From Variovorax sp. E3 (GTDB lineage: Bacteria > Pseudomonadota > Gammaproteobacteria > Burkholderiales > Burkholderiaceae_C), in assembly GCF_016082275.1 (NCBI RefSeq), contig NZ_MOWM01000074.1, positions 1-33,823 on the forward strand: 33,823 nucleotides of DNA. The letters run 5' to 3'. Shown piece by piece: positions 1-7,125 of the stretch. The position numbers and the translations under genes were made by a program. Below the pieces are notes generated by a model. It made no database searches. It saw only the letters and a list, made by a program, of their open reading frames with translations, and was not told where the DNA came from. Numbering within the stretch: position 1 is the first letter of the stretch; each line of letters begins with the position of its first letter.

Positions 1-159
1 GCCGGCGCCCGCCCCGGGGGCGGTAGCGGCCACGGCGGCGGCGACGGGCGTGACGGCCATGGCCGGGGCGGTTGCCACGACATCCGCGGCCATGGCGGGG
101 GCCGCCACTGTCGCGCAGGTCGCCAGCAAACGGGCGAGTGTTGTAGAGAGATGGCGCAC
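1..159 (-). CDS. cpaC: Start of probable CpaC/RcpA secretin (partial, runs off left edge)
   Basis: Only the first 53 codons lie in the window. A GTG start at 159 is preceded by a strong AGGAGG ribosome site at about 168-173. The translation begins MRHLSTTLARLLATCATVAAP, a typical Sec signal peptide (basic start, hydrophobic core, small residues and AMA before a likely cleavage site), then an Ala/Val/Pro-rich linker. No secretin domain is visible, so the name is inferred: in Tad pilus loci the gene after cpaB normally encodes the outer-membrane secretin CpaC/RcpA. It starts 25 bases after the cpaB stop, consistent with one operon. It could be another exported Tad protein. Confidence 0.55.
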   Translation of the reverse strand, partial: MRHLSTTLARLLATCATVAAPAMAADVVATAPAMAVTPVAAAVAATAPGAGAG

Positions 160-184
160 TTGGTGTTCCTCCTGGCGTACCGGA

Positions 185-1027
185 TCAGAAACAGGTGAGC
201 GAGCGGGCCGCGTGCTGGATCACTTCCACGCACTCGGAGGCCGGCAACGCAGCGTGGCCGACGCGCTTGGCGTGCGGACGGGCCGGGGGCGGTTCCACTG
301 CCGTGGAGACCGGCAAGATGACCTTCTCGCCGAACAGCTGGCCCTTGGTGATGCCACCGGTGGCCACCGTGGTCTTGTCCATCTGGTTGCGAAGCACCAG
401 AGACAGGGTACCCACGCTGCGCGCCAGGTCGAGCTTTTCCGAGTCCTCGAGCGACAGCTCCAGCGTCACGGCGCTGACCACCTTCGGCTTGGTGTCGTCG
501 CGATTGGCTTCCTGCGCCACCGCCAGCACCAGCACTTTCTCGAGCACGGTCTTGCTGATCTGCAGCGCGTCTTCGCCGCGGGCCTTGTCCTGCTGGGCGT
601 TGACCATCACGTCGACGTAGTTGCCCGGCAACGCGAAGCCGGCGACACCGACCACGTCGTTGACCCGCACGGTCATGGCGCGCTTGCCGCTGGCAATCAC
701 CGCCGACAGGCCGCCCTGGGTGCCGACCGGCGCCAGCTTGCCTTCCATGATCGCCTCGCCGCGCAGCACGCCGACCTTCACCACCCGGTCGTCCAGCGCC
801 TTGATCTCGCTGAACGAACCGTTCGGCACGGAGCCGCTGGGCCAGTCGACCGTGGACAGCATCTGCGCGTTGACGCGGCTGCCCAGCTCGATGTCGACGG
901 CGGCCACCACCACCTTGTTCGACGCGATCCCGCTTTGCCGCGAGATCCATCCGGTCGCGTAGACCGCGGCTGCCAGCCCGGTCAGCAGCGCCAGAAAGAT
1001 CAGCCCGATCGCCTTGATGTTCTTCAT
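185..1027 (-). CDS. cpaB: Flp pilus assembly protein CpaB/RcpC
   Basis: A 280-residue protein beginning MKNIKAIGLIFLALLTGLAA, an N-terminal membrane anchor or signal. It continues into an SAF-type domain (about residues 35-105: ASNKVVVAAVDIELGSRV, LRGEAIMEGKLAP) and the RcpC/CpaB segment (GKRAMTVRVNDVVGVAGFALPGNYVDV, about 115-145). In the family this periplasmic protein works with the CpaC secretin and helps assemble the Flp/Tad pilus across the envelope. The start at 1027 is chosen because a GGAGG site lies just upstream; an open frame extends to 1264 but overlaps cpaA. The last 25 or so residues (Pro/His/Cys-containing) do not look conserved. It lies between cpaA and probable cpaC. Confidence 0.9.
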   Translation of the reverse strand: MKNIKAIGLIFLALLTGLAAAVYATGWISRQSGIASNKVVVAAVDIELGSRVNAQMLSTVDWPSGSVPNGSFSEIKALDDRVVKVGVLRGEAIMEGKLAPVGTQGGLSAVIASGKRAMTVRVNDVVGVAGFALPGNYVDVMVNAQQDKARGEDALQISKTVLEKVLVLAVAQEANRDDTKPKVVSAVTLELSLEDSEKLDLARSVGTLSLVLRNQMDKTTVATGGITKGQLFGEKVILPVSTAVEPPPARPHAKRVGHAALPASECVEVIQHAARSLTCF

Positions 1028-1061
1028 GTGAACCTCCGCCATGGGTAAGAAATGAAAAGGG

Positions 1062-1646
1062 CTAGACGTAGCCCAGCTGGTGCGCAAGCACTTCGAACAC
1101 CGTGCCTGCCGCGATACAGATGCCGTAGGGCAACTTCCCCACCGACTGCGCCGCATGGATGCCCGCCGTGGGCCGCACGCCCGCGATGCCGGAAACCGCC
1201 ATGCCCTGCGCCGCCGCCTTGACGTTGGCCAGCATGTGCCCGAGGCGGCGGCGATGGATGGCAAAGACCAGGGCCGCCAGGCCGCCCGCGATGAAGGTGC
1301 ACAGCACGGCCATCAGCGTCTGCTGCGGCCCGAGAAAGGCGCCCGACATGGCCATCAGCTTGACGTCGCCGGCGCCCATGATTCCGATGGCGTAGAACGG
1401 CAGCATCGCGGCGAAGCCCACGGCCAGCCCGCCGAACGCGCCCAGTGCGCCCGCCGTCGGCGTGCGGGCCGCGAGCGTTCCATACAGCAGCGCGAAAAGC
1501 GCGCCGCCGAAGGTCAGCCAGTTGGGGATGCGGTAGGAGCGCCAGTCGCTGACGGCGGCCGCGCCCAGCAGCGCGAAGAGCGCGAGCATGCGGACGTCGG
1601 AAGCCAGCATCGCCAGCAGTTCGAGGACGGCGTCGAGTTCCTGCAT
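1062..1646 (-). CDS. cpaA: Prepilin peptidase CpaA/TadV (A24 family)
   Basis: A 194-residue polytopic inner-membrane aspartyl protease that cleaves the leader of Flp-type prepilins. The two catalytic aspartates are visible: one in SDWRSYRIPN (about residue 34) and one in the hallmark GAGDVKLM (about residue 92-93). Several hydrophobic segments surround them. It is the short form without the N-terminal methyltransferase domain of PilD, as usual for Tad loci. A GGGAG ribosome site precedes the ATG. It sits between the flp pilin gene and cpaB, the standard flp-cpaA-cpaB-cpaC order. The C-terminal 40 or so residues (VRPTAGIHAAQSVGKLPYG) resemble the conserved end of TadV proteins. Confidence 0.92.
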   Translation of the reverse strand: MQELDAVLELLAMLASDVRMLALFALLGAAAVSDWRSYRIPNWLTFGGALFALLYGTLAARTPTAGALGAFGGLAVGFAAMLPFYAIGIMGAGDVKLMAMSGAFLGPQQTLMAVLCTFIAGGLAALVFAIHRRRLGHMLANVKAAAQGMAVSGIAGVRPTAGIHAAQSVGKLPYGICIAAGTVFEVLAHQLGYV

Positions 1647-1662
1647 GGTGGGCTCCCGGTGT

Positions 1663-1809
1663 TCAGGCGCTGCGCCGCAGGGCGAGCAGCACGAGCAGGC
1701 ACACGACCATCACGAGCGAGCCGATCAGCGCGAACTCCATGAACGACATTCCTGCGTCTTCCCGCAGCAGGCTCATGAAGGTTCTCGGCAGAAGTACGAG
1801 CGGTTCCAT
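1663..1809 (-). CDS. flp: Small Flp/Fap-type pilin, 48 residues
   Basis: The short minus-strand frame encodes MEPLVLLPRTFMSLLRED, then AGMSFMEFALIGSLVMVV, a hydrophobic tail and RRSA. It has the features of a Flp prepilin: a short basic leader ending in Gly, an expected cleavage G/M, Glu at +5 (MSFME), a following aromatic (Phe where Tyr is usual) and one hydrophobic helix of about 20 residues. Its position directly upstream of the prepilin peptidase, 16 bases away, fits. The usual ATAIEYALIA core is diverged to MSFMEFALIG and the tail after the helix is only four residues, so it may be a minor or unusually short pilin. A GGGGA about 8 bases upstream of the ATG is the likely ribosome site. 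Confidence 0.8.
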   Translation of the reverse strand: MEPLVLLPRTFMSLLREDAGMSFMEFALIGSLVMVVCLLVLLALRRSA

Positions 1810-2085
1810 GCGTGTTCCCCGGTTGTCGTGGCCGGCCCGGATCGCTTGCCTGCCCTTGGTGGACAGAAGCGCTTGGCCTGGGGATGACTTTAGGAATCAC
1901 GCGGCCTTCGCACATGAGCGAGGCGCCCTTTTGCGGGGGAGTCAATCGCCCTGCTTGCGCGGGCAGGCGGCCATGACAAAGCGCCTACTGCGCGCAGCGC
2001 GCCGTGGTCGCGGCGCGGTTTTCCCCGCGGGCGCGCCGGACAACCATCTGGACGAACCGCGACTTCTTCAGATCGGGCGCTGACC

Positions 2086-2091
2086 TATCAT
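2086..2091 (+). promoter_or_regulatory. Likely -10 element; transcript may be leaderless
   Basis: TATCAT matches the sigma-70 -10 consensus at five of six positions. It ends seven bases before the ATG of the WYL regulator, so transcription would start at or next to the start codon. No Shine-Dalgarno is present in a usable position (GGCGG touches the ATG). No good -35 is visible. Confidence 0.4.
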
Positions 2092-2098
2092 TTGGCGG

Positions 2099-2821
2099 AT
2101 GTCACGCTCAGAACGCCTCCTCGCCCTCCTCCAGGCGTTGCACGGCCGCCGCCGCGCGGTCAGCGGGCAGGTCCTGGCCCAGGAACTGGACGTCAGCATC
2201 CGGACGCTCTACCGAGACATCGCGACGCTGCAGGCGCAAGGCGCCGCGATCGAGGGCTCGCCGGGCATCGGCTACGTGATGAAGCCTGGCTTCATGCTGC
2301 CGCCGCTGATGTTCCGGGACGAAGAGATCGAGGCGCTGGCGTTGGGGCTGCGCTGGGTGGCGGACCTCGGGGAACAAGGGCTTTCGCGCGGCGCCCGCGA
2401 CGCGATGGCCAAGATCGCCGCCGTGCTGCCGCACGCGCTTCGCCGCGAACTCGAGTCTTCGGCGCTGCTGGTCGGCAAGGCCCAGAGAAAACCGCAGGCC
2501 GCTGGCGAAGACGATCCGCTTCGCGCGGCGATCCGCGCGGAGCGCAAGCTGCGGCTGACCTATCAGGACCCTACCGGCAAGACGTCGCATCGCATCGTGT
2601 GGCCGTTCGCGATCGTCTACTTCGAGCAATCGCGGGTGCTGTCCGCCTGGTGCGAGCTGCGAAACGACTATCGCAACTTTCGCTCCGACAGGATCGTCAA
2701 GGCCGAGCTGCTCGACGACGCCTCCCCCAGGTCTCGCCGCGCGCTCCTGCGCGAGTGGCAGCAGCTGGTGCGCGAGGCCAAGCGAAACATACTGTCAGAA
2801 TCTGACATCATGCCGACCTAA
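2099..2821 (+). CDS. YafY-type HTH/WYL-domain transcriptional regulator
   Basis: A 240-residue cytoplasmic regulator. An N-terminal winged helix of the HTH_11/DeoR type occupies about residues 4-60 (RLLALLQAL, LAQELDVSIRTLYRDIATLQAQGA), followed by the linker GIGYVMKPGFMLPPLMFRDEE typical of YafY-like proteins. A WYL-type ligand-sensing domain covers about 140-205 (RKLRLTYQDPTGKTSHRIVWPFAIVYFEQSRVLSAWCELRNDYRNFRSDRI). WYL domains bind small ligands or nucleic acid; the effector here is unknown. The VOC gene starts 37 bases downstream on the same strand, a pairing common in proteobacteria, so that gene is the likely target. The end (SDIMPT) is not conserved. Confidence 0.9.
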   Translation: MSRSERLLALLQALHGRRRAVSGQVLAQELDVSIRTLYRDIATLQAQGAAIEGSPGIGYVMKPGFMLPPLMFRDEEIEALALGLRWVADLGEQGLSRGARDAMAKIAAVLPHALRRELESSALLVGKAQRKPQAAGEDDPLRAAIRAERKLRLTYQDPTGKTSHRIVWPFAIVYFEQSRVLSAWCELRNDYRNFRSDRIVKAELLDDASPRSRRALLREWQQLVREAKRNILSESDIMPT

Positions 2822-2858
2822 GCTGCGCTCCCTTCCATTCCTTCATCGAGGAGCATCC

Positions 2859-3236
2859 ATGCAGTTTTCTTCCGTGCGTCTTGTCACCAACGCGTTCGAG
2901 TCGCTCGTCTCGTTCTACACCCGGCTTTCCAGCACCGAGGCAACGCGGCTGGCCGACGGTTTCGCTGAAGTGCGGCTCGACGGCGCGACCTTGGCAATTT
3001 CCGAAGAGCACCTTGTTCAGCGCTTCAACGCGGGCGCCGCGACAGCGGCGGCGAACCGTTCCGCCATCCTGGAATTCGAGGTCGCCGACGTGCCCGAGGT
3101 GTACGCACGCCTGAGGGACAGCGCGCCGGTCGTGATGCCGCCTACCCTCATGCCGTGGGGCAATCATTCGCTCCTGCTTCGCGACCCCGACGGCAACCTC
3201 GTCAACATCTTCTCCAGGCCCGCGGTCACGGCGTGA
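2859..3236 (+). CDS. VOC/glyoxalase-bleomycin-resistance family protein
   Basis: A 125-residue single-domain VOC protein. The fold's signature runs from SSVRLVTNAFESLVSFYTRL (beta strand plus helix) through ILEFEVADVPEVYARLR to NHSLLLRDPDGNLVNIFSRP, the conserved C-terminal strand-turn-strand in which the Glu of many VOC metal sites is replaced by Asn (LVNIF). VOC members include glyoxalase I, extradiol dioxygenases and drug-binding proteins; metal ligands here are not complete, so activity cannot be assigned. A GAGGAG ribosome site precedes the ATG. It is probably co-transcribed with the WYL regulator. The last 11 bases overlap the 3' end of the convergent MerR gene. Confidence 0.85.
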   Translation: MQFSSVRLVTNAFESLVSFYTRLSSTEATRLADGFAEVRLDGATLAISEEHLVQRFNAGAATAAANRSAILEFEVADVPEVYARLRDSAPVVMPPTLMPWGNHSLLLRDPDGNLVNIFSRPAVTA

Positions 3237-3686
3237 CGCGTGCCTGCGCCGCGCCGTGACAGCCGGCGAACCCCTTGAGCTCGGCGAGTTCATCGAGGAT
3301 CGGGCAGTCCGACCGGTCGCCGCCCTCGCAGCAGTTGGCGAGCTGCTCCAGCATGCGCTTCGAGCGTTCGAGTTCCTCGATGCGCTGGGCCAGCTCGTCC
3401 GCGCGTGCGAGCGCCACGCGCTTCACGTCGAAGCTGGCGCGCCGGCCGTCCTGCCACAAGGCGTGCAGTTCCACGACTTCGGGGCGCTCGAAGCCGAGGT
3501 CTTGCGCGCGCCGTACGAAGCGCAGAGTGCGCACCGCCTGCGCGTCGTAGCTGTGGGGGCCTGCCGTGTCGCCCAGCAACCCCAGCGATTCGCAGTCGCG
3601 CAGCATCTGCACCGAAGCGCCCGAGCGGGCAACCGCGTCTTCCAGGCTCAGGCGCTCCGTCGAGGCGGGCGCGTTTGGTCTTTCAT
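3226..3686 (-). CDS. MerR-family metal-type regulator (one apparent frameshift near the start)
   Basis: The conserved frame reads RLSLEDAVARSGASVQMLRDCESLGLL (winged helix), then SYDAQAVRTLRFVRRAQDLGF, a dimerisation helix (LAQRIEELERSKRMLEQL), and a Cys-rich tail CCEGGDRSDCPILDEL that resembles the CxnC loop of CueR/HmrR copper regulators. The good start is ATG 3686 with GGAAGGAG upstream, but that frame stops after 12 codons (MKDQTRPPRRSA). Adding one base between about 3650 and 3675 joins it to the conserved frame and gives 153 residues. The longest uninterrupted standard-start frame, from GTG 3612, lacks part of the DNA-binding domain. No copper pump or chaperone gene is nearby. The RDCE in place of the usual RYYE is unusual. 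Confidence 0.75.
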
Positions 3687-3720
3687 GAAATCTCCTTCCG
3701 GTGAGCTCGTGAAGTCTCGA

Positions 3721-3744
3721 GGCTCACACTGTGGGAAGGTCAAG
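3721..3744 (-). promoter_or_regulatory. MerR-type operator/promoter for the metal regulator
   Basis: On the minus strand the site starts CTTGACCTTCCCAC, followed by A and GTGTGAGCC. The left half is the typical CueR/HmrR half-site fused to a TTGACC -35 element; the right half only partly matches its mirror image. It lies 35 bases upstream of the regulator's ATG, consistent with autoregulation. The -10, 19 bases further on, would be GAGACT, a weak match. Confidence 0.45.
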
Positions 3745-3846
3745 CAGCGGCGGCGCGTTGCCCTCGCGCCAGCAGGGGTTTGCGGCAGATCTTGAAGGCG
3801 ACGGCGATGCTGCCGGGCATCCCGGCGGTCGTCGGAGAATCGAGGC

Positions 3847-5037
3847 ATGACGAACGACAAAGACGCGTGGTCCACCACGCCCGTGACCAGCGAACTGCTG
3901 CGCGGCGCCCTCGACTTCGAGCAGACCGCGCGCGGCCTGCTGCCGCACCGCCTGCCCGCACGCGCGCGTGCGCAGTGCAGCGACCCGCAACTGGCCATGG
4001 CCGAGTCGCAGCCCTCCGGCGTGCGCGTGGTGTTCCGCACCGAAGCCACGCAGATCGAGCTCGACGTGCTGCCGACCCGCTACGTGTACGCCGGCCTGCC
4101 GGCCCGGCCAGCGGGCGTCTATGACCTGCTCGTCGACGGCCGGCTGGTCCAGCAAGCCAGCGCGCCCGACGCGGATCTCGTCACGATCGACATGTCCACC
4201 GGCACGGTGACGAAGCGCCAAGGCCCGGTGAGCACGCTGCGGTTCGCGGGGCTGGCCCATGGCGAAAAGAGCATCGAGATCTGGCTGCCCTACAACGAGA
4301 CCACCGAGCTTGTCGCGCTGCGTGCCAATGCACCCATCGCGCCTGCCGCCGGTGAAACGCGAAGGCTCTGGCTGCACCACGGCAGCTCGATCAGCCACGG
4401 CTCCAATGCAGCAAGCCCGACGGCGATCTGGCCCGCGCTGGCGGCGTCGCTCGGCGCGGTGGCGCTGGTCAACCTCGGCCTGGGCGGCAGCGCGCTGCTC
4501 GACCCCTTCACCGCGCGCGCCATGCGCGACACACCGGCCGACCTGATCAGCCTGAAGATCGGCATCAACCTCGTCAACACCGACCTGATGCGGGCCCGCG
4601 CCTTCACGCCGGCGGTGCACGGGTTTCTCGACACGCTGCGCGACGGCCATCCGGACACACCGCTGCTGGTCGTCTCGCCGATCTTCTGCCTCATCCACGA
4701 AGACACGCCCGGCCCCGGCGCCTTCGATTTCAGCGCGCTGGCCGAGGGCAAGATCCTGTTCAAGGCCACGGGCGACGCGGCCGAGCGCAACGCCGGCAAG
4801 CTGACGCTGACCTTCATCCGAAAGGAGCTGCAGCGCATCGTGCAGCAGCGCGCGGCCGAAGACCCGAACCTTCATTACATCGACGGGCTCGACCTCTACG
4901 GACCGAAGGATTTCGACGAGTTGCCGCTGCCCGACAGGCTGCATCCGGACGGGCCTTCGCACCGCCGCATCGGCGAGCGCTTCGCCCGCCTGGCCTTCGG
5001 GGCCGGAGGCCCGTTCAGCGCCGGCCAAGCCCGGTAA
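3847..5037 (+). CDS. SGNH/GDSL-family hydrolase (esterase/lipase type)
   Basis: A 396-residue protein with an N-terminal beta-rich domain (about 55-165: VRVVFRTEATQIELDVLPTRYVYAG ... KSIEIWLPYNETTEL) and a C-terminal SGNH domain. Block I is HHGSSISHG (177-185) with Ser181 as likely nucleophile and Ser180 in place of the Asp of GDS. Block II is LVNLGLGGSALLD (Gly, about 210), block III GINLVN (Asn, about 240), and block V DRLHPDG (Asp/His, about 367-370). The family hydrolyses ester bonds of lipids, sugars or carbohydrate acetyl groups; the substrate here is unknown. No signal peptide is visible, so it is probably cytoplasmic. It is divergent from the MerR gene and followed by a convergent small gene. 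Confidence 0.88.
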   Translation: MTNDKDAWSTTPVTSELLRGALDFEQTARGLLPHRLPARARAQCSDPQLAMAESQPSGVRVVFRTEATQIELDVLPTRYVYAGLPARPAGVYDLLVDGRLVQQASAPDADLVTIDMSTGTVTKRQGPVSTLRFAGLAHGEKSIEIWLPYNETTELVALRANAPIAPAAGETRRLWLHHGSSISHGSNAASPTAIWPALAASLGAVALVNLGLGGSALLDPFTARAMRDTPADLISLKIGINLVNTDLMRARAFTPAVHGFLDTLRDGHPDTPLLVVSPIFCLIHEDTPGPGAFDFSALAEGKILFKATGDAAERNAGKLTLTFIRKELQRIVQQRAAEDPNLHYIDGLDLYGPKDFDELPLPDRLHPDGPSHRRIGERFARLAFGAGGPFSAGQAR

Positions 5038-5095
5038 GGCCCCGACGCGTGCTCACGATTTGATGCGCTGATCCCACGGGCTGAAGCACAGCGGC

Positions 5096-5434
5096 TCAGC
5101 CGAGCAGGTTGTCCAGATCGAAGCGCTTGCGCGTGACAACCTGCAAGGGCTGCCGTGCGTCGGCGTGCATTGCCTCACCGGATTGCTGCTGCCGGCGAAA
5201 AGCTGCTTCGAGGGAGGCCGTGAGCGCTTCCCAATCGTCGAAGACATGGACCTTGCGGCTGTGGTTCCAGTGCCCGCCGAAGGCCTTGAAGACGGTGGCG
5301 AAATGAAAGCAGCCGCCCTTCACCGCCGGCTTGGGTGGCCCGTTCGCGAAGGAGACTTCGAGCACATGGCATTCCAGATTCGACGCGAGCTTTTCCGCGC
5401 GTGCACGGGCGGGGAAAAGAAAAGCGTTGGGCAT
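5096..5434 (-). CDS. Hypothetical protein, 112 residues
   Basis: I do not recognise a family. The frame MPNAFLFPARARAEKLASNLECHVLEVSF ... KGGCFHFATVFKAFGGHWNHSRKVHVFDDWEALTASLEAAFRR has balanced amino-acid use and a mixed alpha/beta look rather than the Arg/Ala-rich look of antisense shadow frames, so I consider it real. No membrane segment or signal peptide is seen. Two Cys (ECH and GGCFHF) and several His could form a metal site, but this is speculation. The ATG sits inside a small hairpin (5431-5444), and an AT-rich inverted repeat lies upstream (5459-5502). It is convergent with the SGNH hydrolase gene. Confidence 0.6.
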   Translation of the reverse strand: MPNAFLFPARARAEKLASNLECHVLEVSFANGPPKPAVKGGCFHFATVFKAFGGHWNHSRKVHVFDDWEALTASLEAAFRRQQQSGEAMHADARQPLQVVTRKRFDLDNLLG

Positions 5435-5444
5435 CGAAAGATGC
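5431..5444 (-). promoter_or_regulatory. Hairpin enclosing the start codon of the 112-residue gene
   Basis: GCATC, a four-base loop and GATGC form a perfect five-base-pair stem, and the ATG (5432-5434) lies in one arm. In mRNA this would partly hide the start codon. The effect is inferred and the stem is short. Confidence 0.3.
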
Positions 5445-5458
5445 TACCGAAATTTGAT

Positions 5459-5502
5459 GATGAATGAAACCTTTTTTCTACAGAATTAAGAAGGCATTCA
5501 TC
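5459..5502. repeat. AT-rich interrupted inverted repeat upstream of the 112-residue gene
   Basis: GATGAATG (5459-5466) and CATTCATC (5495-5502) are perfect eight-base arms. An inner CCTT/AAGG can extend the pairing, and the interior (cttttttctacagaatta) is very AT-rich for this genome. It could be a regulator site plus promoter for the gene ending at 5096; no clear -35/-10 pair was found. Confidence 0.4.
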
Positions 5503-5558
5503 TTCTAACGCAGTGTGTGGAATTTGGCACGCAGAGCGTGCAAACAGCGCGACATTGA

Positions 5559-5629
5559 CGCCCCCACGCCGGCTATCGCCGTGGCCGGGGGCGTCGGTCG
5601 GGTCACGCGGTCATGCGCCCACGGCGCAT
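5559..5629 (-). terminator. Two hairpins downstream of gabD
   Basis: The first hairpin after the gabD stop has perfect arms ATGCGCC (5613-5619) and GGCGCAT (5623-5629) with a three-base loop. The second (5559-5593) has arms CGCCCCC and GGGGGCG plus an inner CCACG/CGTGG. Neither has a clear U-tract on the minus strand, so intrinsic termination is only suggested. They could instead protect the 3' end of the gab mRNA. Confidence 0.4.
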
Positions 5630-5636
5630 CGGCGCG

Positions 5637-7102
5637 TCAAGCCAGCGGCGCGATGTCCAGATGCAGCACCTGCACCTCCAGGAACTCGTCGATGCCGTGG
5701 TGCGACCCCTCGCGGCCCAGGCCCGACTCCTTCACGCCGCCGAAGGGTGCGACCGCCATGGAAATCGCGCCGGTGTTGAGCCCGACCATGCCGTACTCCA
5801 GCGCCTCGCCGACACGGAACACGCGGCTCGCGTCGTTGGTGAACACATAGGCGGCCAGGCCGAAGGGCGTGTCGTTGGCGCGCCGCACCACCTCGGCCTC
5901 GGAGTCGAAGCGGAACAGCGCCGCCACGGGGCCGAAGGTTTCCTCGCCGGCCAGCACCATGCGTCGGACGCCTCGGTCAGCACCGTCGGCTGGAAGAACT
6001 GCGCGCCTTCGGCCGACGAGTCGCCGCCGACCAGCACGCGCGCGCCCTTCTCCACCGCGTCCTGCACGTGCGTGCGCACCTTGTGCAGCGCCGACGCGTT
6101 GATCAGCGGCCCGATGCTCACGCCCTCGGCCGTGCCCTTGCCGACCTTGAGCTTGCGCACCTCGGCGGCCAGCCGCTCGGCAAAGCGCGTGTAGATGCCG
6201 GCCTGCACGTAGATGCGGTTGGCGCACACGCAGGTCTGCCCGCTGTTGCGGAACTTGCTGGCCATGACGCCGGCCACGGCCACGTCGATGTCGGCGTCGT
6301 CGAACACGATCACCGGCGCATTGCCGCCCAGTTCCATGCTCACGCGCTTGACGGTGTCGGCGCACAGCCGCAGCAGCTTCTTGCCCACGGGGGTGGAGCC
6401 GGTGAAGGTGAGCTTGCGCACGGTCGGGTTGCCCGTGAGCTCGGAGCCGATGGCCTCGGGCATGCCCGTGACGATGTTGAGCACGCCCGCCGGAATGCCG
6501 GCGCGCAAGGCCAGCTCGGCCAGCGCCAGCGCCGAGAACGGCGTGAGCTCCGACGGCTTGACCACCACCGTGCAGCCCGCGGCCAGCGCGGGCGCGAGCT
6601 TGCGCGTGATCATCGCGTTCGGAAAATTCCACGGCGTGATCGCGGCGCACACGCCGACCGGCATCTTGCGCACGAAGATGCGCCGGTTGGCCTGCGGGGC
6701 CGGGATCATCTCGCCATAGGCGCGAATGCCCTCCCCCGCAAACCATTGCACGAACGACGCGCCGTACAGCACCTCGCCCTTGGCCTCGGCCAGCGGCTTG
6801 CCCTGCTCCAGCGTCATGAGCAGCGCCAGGTCGTCGGCGTGCGCGAGCATCAGGTCGTGCCACTTGTGCAGCAGCGCGGCGCGCGCCTGCGCCGTCATGG
6901 CCTTCCATTCGGGCAGGGCCCGGTCGGCCGCCTCGATGGCGTCGCGCGTGTCGGCGGCGTCGCAGGCCGGCACGCTGCCGATGTGCTGGCCCGAGGCGGG
7001 GTCGACCACCTCGAGCACGCGGCCCGAGCGCGCGTCGCGCCACTCGCCGCCGATGAAGACCTGCTGGCGCAGCAGCGCCATGTCCTTGAGTTGTTGTTGC
7101 AT
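5637..7102 (-). CDS. gabD: Succinate-semialdehyde dehydrogenase GabD (one apparent frameshift)
   Basis: This enzyme oxidises succinate semialdehyde to succinate with NAD(P)+, the last step of GABA degradation. Motifs closely follow E. coli GabD: PWNFPNAMITRKLAPALAAGC, FTGSTPVGKKL (cofactor binding), MELGGNAP (general-base Glu), FRNSGQTCVCANR (catalytic Cys) and, at the end, EALEYGMVGLNTG and VAPFGGVKESGLGREGS. The reading frame breaks near 5960: QPTVLTEASDA in one frame continues as MVLAGEETFGPVAALFRFD in another. One added base restores a 488-residue protein, the normal length. The start at 7102 (MQQQLKDMALLRQQVFIGGEW) aligns with the family. It is the last gene of the gabT operon, 23 bases after the HAD gene. 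Confidence 0.88.
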
Positions 7103-7125
7103 GGGCGTCTTTCGAGGCGGGCCGC

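Noticed and set aside
185..1264. Extended cpaB frame starting at TTG 1264
   Set aside because: The added 79 residues are a shadow of cpaA; ATG 1027 has a good ribosome site and gives the normal signal-anchor start.
3724..5028. Minus-strand open frame of 434 codons opposite the SGNH hydrolase
   Set aside because: Composition typical of a shadow frame (Arg/Gly/Gln-rich), no motif, and the opposite strand holds a full SGNH domain.
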